Assembly (NCBI GenBank): GCA_020284085.1
Contig: JACEVL010000150.1
Span: 3,071,616 to 3,135,615 of the forward strand
Length of the DNA: 64,000 bases
DNA from: Aporrectodea caliginosa
Lineage: Eukaryota > Annelida > Clitellata > Crassiclitellata > Lumbricidae
Direction: 5' to 3'
Part shown: piece by piece, positions 59,601-64,000 of the stretch
Layout of the letters: the number at the start of each line of letters is the position of its first letter
Position numbering within the stretch: position 1 is the stretch's first letter
Notes under the pieces: model-generated
Databases searched by the model: none
Seen by the model: only the letters and a program-made list of their open reading frames with translations
Told to the model about the DNA's origin: nothing
Program-made: the position numbers and the translations under genes

Positions 59601-62049
59601 ATAGTTTAAACTTAATTAGTTTGCATGCTTATAATTATTCTGGCATTAACTGTCATTGTTAGTAGTAAGTCACTGTTAAATACCTATCACTGTGAGTTCA
59701 GCGTCTTTGAACGGTCCGCGTCCCTCCTTTTCAATACATCTGTATAAGCCACCGTCTCCTAACTTTGCCGATATGATGATCAAATTGCTATCTCCCGTAT
59801 TGTTATTCATCTGTGCCTCGTAACCTGACGTGTAGTTGTCGACGAACTTTCCACTGATGTACACATCAACTGGTAGACTCTTTCCAAGTGGAATGTGCTG
59901 CCAGTTGACAGGTTCTGTCTTGAAGTGCGTAGTGCAAATCAGCAGGACTCTTGCACCAACCTGAGCTTCTTCATGCTCCGGTACAATATACAGGTCATGG
60001 TTTTCTACCCAGACAAACAAATAAAATGAAGGGTTGAAGCATATTTCTGCTATCTGAATGAGAAATCATATTCTATGCATTGGAAAATGTGGATATGATG
60101 CACAGTTATTCAGTCGCCAGATGAAGCGCAATTGGATATTCAGATGCTTGACAGCCACTGAGATAATTTATTATCGGTTTAAAGACTTTCTTGAAGGAAG
60201 AAAATATTTGAGTTTTGGAGAAACGTAGATAGTCATTTCCGTTCATTGGGGCAGCTGATTGGCAGCTTATGCTATTTCTGCATCCAAATAATTTCCTTAT
60301 CCAAATAATAATAGAATGCATGGAGGTATATCAAGGGAGACCATTGGCTGAATGCACGGTCCTAATGCCTATATAACTGTAGTTTTGTGAATCGAAGTGC
60401 ACCCAGTTATATGAAGTTGCATGTATGTTGTTGTCTATTTCAATATGTAATCAGTTCATACAATGTAATGCGTGCAGTCTTTTCAGATGCATTTACAAGC
60501 CACTACATACAAACTCACTTACTTATTAATCATACCAAATTACCCATGGTGTAAAAGATAATAGGAGGAAATAGGGGGCATACCTACAGACGGCTCGAAA
60601 TGAATGCGAAAATGAATCTCAGCAGAGAAGAGCCGATAAAGTGAGGAATCCTAACCCTACCTGTAATGTTAAGATTGACATCTGCGTGTTCGCCTCGTCC
60701 ATCCTGATCCCGACATCTATATGTTCCGGCATCACTCAGCTGAACCGAAGGAATAACCAAGTTGAAAACGCCTGAGGTGCTGTTCCCGTGCATTTCAAAT
60801 CGATCCTGGTAACCATTGACAAGTCCTCCGCTGAGAAATACGTCTCTAGGCTGAGACGGAACATCACCCTGAGCAGCAGGAACATATTGCCAGCTGATAT
60901 TCGTCGTCAGATCAGACGTTGAACAGTTCAACTGAACTCTGTGTCCCTCCAAAGCGGATGTATCTCGAGGCTCGACCAGTAGAGTTGCGCTTGCTAAAAA
61001 CAATAAAATCGTCATTACATTTACAAACCCAGCTCGGTGCAACAAGACTTTAAGTGGTTCTAATGCCACTCATAAGTGAACTAACCCTACCCGTAATGTT
61101 GAAAGTGACATCTACATGTAAATGCTCCTAACATCCAACCCTGGATTGAATGACTGACAGAAAAAATATCGGCTGCACTGTAGTCATGAATGTCATCACA
61201 AAGTATATTTCGTCGTGGTCTATAAACACACTTCAACTATATTAAAGATATAATTATGTCTAACCAAACATAACTCATACATAGCTTATTATTGCCGTGC
61301 CTCAACTCATCTTTCATTACCTGATCTTATCTATTCCGCCCAATATTACCTAACCTCGCCTATCATAACAACCTGACATAACCTAACGAAACCAAAACTT
61401 AGTCTGACCTCACCTTAGCAAATTTACCTAGCTTTAACTTAAAGTGTCTAATCTCTTCAGTCTTCGTGATTTTATGTTATCTTAACTAAATCAGCCTCGC
61501 ATGAATTATATAATTATGTAATCTAATCTAACCGACCAAGTGAGTAATATATCGGTGAGGAATTTTTCACTGGTTCGGGCCAGGAGCGCCACTGATGATT
61601 GCTTCTTGAAGTGGCGCTTTATAGATTTCAGATTACATTACAATTATATGACATTGTGTATATGCCTACGGACATACTATATACAATTATACATGTTGAC
61701 TTGCATGCATGCATACATATAAACACGTGATATTATATTCCCCAAATAGCTACATAAGAATCAACACACTTCCTCGTTCCACTTCTGCCAGACTGGATTG
61801 TTCTGGTGTGGGATCAAATCAAAACGCTCATAGTAACCAACGATAGCTTCCCTTCCTAACAACAATCAGGGCTGAACTGATTTTGGGTAATGCAGCTAAT
61901 TAATGCGGGATAGACCTACATGTATAGCGTTCAAATCTTAACTACAGAGCGGAATACACGCTGCAGTTTCGCCGGAACTCACCGTAACAACAGTAACACA
62001 CGAAAAGCGAGATATCGAAAATCCAATAATACTGGTTTCCATGCATCAT
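56614..62049 (-). CDS. M3: intact three-Ig-domain type I membrane receptor, 387 aa
   Basis: Exons in transcript order: 62049-61983, 60993-60661, 60004-59684, 58981-58700, 57353-57237, 56657-56614. Their lengths total 1164 nt, an open frame of 387 codons plus TGA. The signal exon begins MMHGNQYYWIFD. Ig1 (23-133), Ig2 (134-240) and C2-like Ig3 (241-334) match M1 and M2 exon for exon (333, 321 and 282 nt in all three genes). Residues 335-373 hold a short stalk and a helix (LYLLLLLIPIVVVAIVVLYV). The tail is only 14 residues (KKEHSYQQAKRSDR), with one tyrosine outside any ITIM or ITAM pattern. The introns are the most compact of the three copies, so M3 is the best template for the ancestral gene structure. 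The plus-strand partner expected upstream is not visible before the window ends. Confidence 0.87.
57800..58080 (+). mobile_element. tRNA-derived SINE
   Basis: Has GTAGTGATAACATCACTGG (A-box region), GCGGGATCGCTTCCCGTACC (B box), the body GGGCGCCTTGCATGGCTGCC and an AGTATTATTA end. It lies in the M3 intron between Ig3 and the transmembrane exon, inside the GGTAAG-rich zone that is uninterrupted in M2. Confidence 0.7.
61560..61640 (+). mobile_element. LINE/SINE 3' tail
   Basis: CTGGTTCGGGCCAGGAGCGC then GATTGCTTCTTGAAGTGGCG and GATTACATTACA. A short tail-only fragment in M3 intron 1. Confidence 0.45.
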
Positions 62050-62540
62050 AATATTGTAAAAACTTGAAACAAAGCTAATCATATATTTTAATTGATTCTA
62101 TAAGTATTTACGCAAGATAACCCTACGCACACGCTGCTACAGGTAGACCTAGAGTAGAGTTTAACTTCTAATAATTGTATAAAGTGCGACCCTGTAAGTT
62201 CTGTATTAATATGCAGTGATGCATGTTGATTTGTCCGACTAAGTTCATATCACTCGCCTGACCTCAATGTGCACTCGTTGAATATATGCAAGCCCAAACT
62301 AGGACAAAACGCAGTCAGACTTTTAAATACGCCTGGGGCTCATATCAAAGGTAGCCTATAATTTATCTGATATATGTACAAGAATAGAATGGGCTTTGAA
62401 CAGGTGAATGCATAGAAGCAAGATTATAGGCCAAATCTACTGTATAGGCTAGCTGCTGGAGGTTCTACAATACAGTCACAGTTGCGTCTCCGGTAATTAT
62501 CGGTGGCGTAGATCCGTTCTAAACATCGGGGCGCATCTGT
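62050..62540. promoter_or_regulatory. Conserved upstream block of M3
   Basis: The same proximal and distal stretches as above M1 and M2 are present, with more substitutions. The distal part is 62454-62540 (GGAGGTTCTACAATACAG...CATCGGGGCGCATCTG). The TTACGTCA end is not kept here; a GTAT microsatellite begins directly after GCGCATCTG. Confidence 0.4.
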
Positions 62541-62630
62541 ATGTATTTATGTATGTATGTATGTATATGTATGTATGTACGTATGTATGTATGTATGTAT
62601 GTATGTATGTATGTATGTATGTATGTATGT
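62541..62630. repeat. (GTAT)n microsatellite at transposon border
   Basis: The array directly precedes the TAGGGTGG terminus of a DNA transposon. This echoes the CATA array that hosts the related element at 18294. Confidence 0.9.
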
Positions 62631-64000
62631 TAGGGTGGTCCTTATGTGGCATCAAAACATAAATGGGAACTTTTTAAATTTCTTACCCCTGGATATTGTT
62701 ATATGTAATGAAAAACAAATTAAACCCCAAAAAATGTAAAGTTATAATATGATTAAGAGGTGCCACACTCGTCACGAAGTTATCGTTGGACTCTGCAGCA
62801 AATCGACATATTCCCTTTCAGATGGAAAACAGGTGAATAATGATGTTAGTTATTAGTTAATTTCTCCTGAACTATCTGGAGGCGATTACCAGTGGTTATT
62901 TCTGGAGATGTTCCCAAGCTGCCAGCAGGAACAGGTGAAGCAATGGCCAAAGCAGTGTTAGACTGCTTGAAAGACTGGAATATCAAAGACTGCGTTTAGG
63001 CAATGTCATTTGATACAACCAGTAGCAATACTGGGATTAATCTTGGAGCTTGTACACTAATCGAGTTACAGATGGGAAGACACTCCATCTTTCAAACCAC
63101 CATCACATAATGGAAATTGTTGCAGATAGTGCGTGTGACATGCAGTCAACTGGTCCTGACATTCTGTTCTTTAAGTGTTTCGAGCAACATTGGCAATTTA
63201 TAGACACGGAACTTGGTGATGGCGTGGCAGACAATGAAGATATTATAGTGTTTTTCAAGAAGCAGTTGGTGATAACACAAGCACATGATGACTTTCAGGA
63301 GCTGCTGGAACTGACAATCATCTACTTTGATGACATCCCTGCAAGAGGAATCCGGTTCTTGCAACCAGGAGCACTCCATCGAGCCAGGTGGATGGCTCGT
63401 ATCATCTGTGCAATCAAAATAACGCCCTTTCATGCACGGTTTGTGAGGATTAAACATGAGCAAGCTGGTATACAGAAATTTGCTATCTTTGCCTCCAATG
63501 TTTATGTCCGCTACTGGTTTTAGCTCTGCTTGTAGCTGCAGCTTTTGCAAGCGACTTGGCATTCCTCATCAAGCTTCTTAATTATGGAATCAAAGCTGTC
63601 TTTATAAAGCGGCTAGCAGCGCTTTTTAAAGACACCTTTGGTACCTGAGTGAAACTCTTTTATCACTGTCATTTTTTTATCCTGACATCTCGGTTGCAGT
63701 CAAGCATGAGTTGGTGAAGGCCTTGGAAACACAAGTGTACCCTCCAAAACGGATAATTGTTGAAGTTGCTGCAACACCTAATCAGCGAAAAGACTGTTTC
63801 TAACTTCGTAACCAAATCTTCATGTAGTTTCTTTGAAGTGTCGAGTCTTCCAACAGAGTTTCTAATAGTTGATCCACTCGAATGGGAAAAGCCACCTGAC
63901 TACCAAGGTGCCATCGAATTTGTTCGAACAATGAAGGTCGTTAACGACTGTGCGGAAAGGGGAGTTGCACTTGTGCAGAATTTCAATAGTATTCTCACAA
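62631..64000 (+). mobile_element. DNA transposon with RNase H-like transposase, right end beyond window
   Basis: Starts TAGGGTGGTCC after a GTAT array. Plus-strand frames with several stops and frameshifts read LPAGTGEAMAKAVLDCLKDW, AMSFDTTSSNTG, HHHIMEIVADSAC, then 63050-63523 with FKCFEQHWQFIDTELGDG, GIRFLQPGALHRARWMARII and FAIFASNVYVRYWF. Near the edge come SSLPTEFLIVDPLEWEKP and VVNDCAERGVALVQNF. DTT.SNTG, HRARWM and ND.AERGV are hallmarks of an RNase H-fold transposase family seen in many invertebrates. The superfamily name is uncertain. It is inactive as read and may lie between M3 and a missing P3. Confidence 0.8.

Overview
The window is invertebrate animal nuclear DNA. It is AT-rich and intron-rich, with consistent GT-AG introns, CR1/L2-like and RTE-like non-LTR retrotransposons, tRNA-derived SINEs and many microsatellites. 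A marine deuterostome such as an echinoderm, hemichordate or cephalochordate is my best guess, from the general feel of the repeats. No marker gene proves it. No bacterial operon, rRNA, functional tRNA or CRISPR array was seen.

The backbone is a tandemly duplicated cluster of immunoglobulin-superfamily (IgSF) receptor genes in divergent pairs. Three minus-strand genes (here M1, M2, M3; 1-21076, 35627-44507, 56614-62049) each encode a signal peptide, two V-like Ig domains, one C2-like Ig domain, one transmembrane helix and a cytoplasmic tail. The tails of M2 and M3 are short; that of M1 runs off the left edge. Two plus-strand genes (P1 25836-30826, P2 46474-52713) encode a signal peptide, one V-like and one C2-like Ig domain, a transmembrane helix and a long tail rich in tyrosine motifs (YEEM, YARL, LPYVNV, YLNV, YVNV). 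Every intron lies in phase 1. The spliced reading frames of M2 (400 aa), M3 (387 aa) and P2 (395 aa) are open from start to stop. M1 is cut by the left window edge. P1 has two in-frame stops.

Layout from left to right: M1 (reverse), P1 (forward), M2 (reverse), P2 (forward), M3 (reverse). M1/P1 and M2/P2 are head to head; P1/M2 and P2/M3 are tail to tail. A P3 partner is expected to the right of M3, but a DNA transposon occupies the right edge. Sequence blocks between the divergent starts are conserved among units and are candidate shared promoters.

Much of the length difference between units is repeat insertion, and the sister unit often preserves the empty site. Insertions include a hAT-like non-autonomous element with a perfect 8-bp target duplication, a 2.8-kb foldback element with long repetitive arms, two copies of an RNase H-like transposase family, a probable solo LTR, CR1/L2 and RTE LINE fragments, SINEs, and an exceptionally long TAA array.

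Inference: the cluster looks like rapidly evolving cell-surface recognition receptors, with a tyrosine-signalling member beside a partner that, where its tail is seen, has a short tail. Immune or allorecognition function is a hypothesis. The paired, repeated arrangement and the tail motifs are seen directly.
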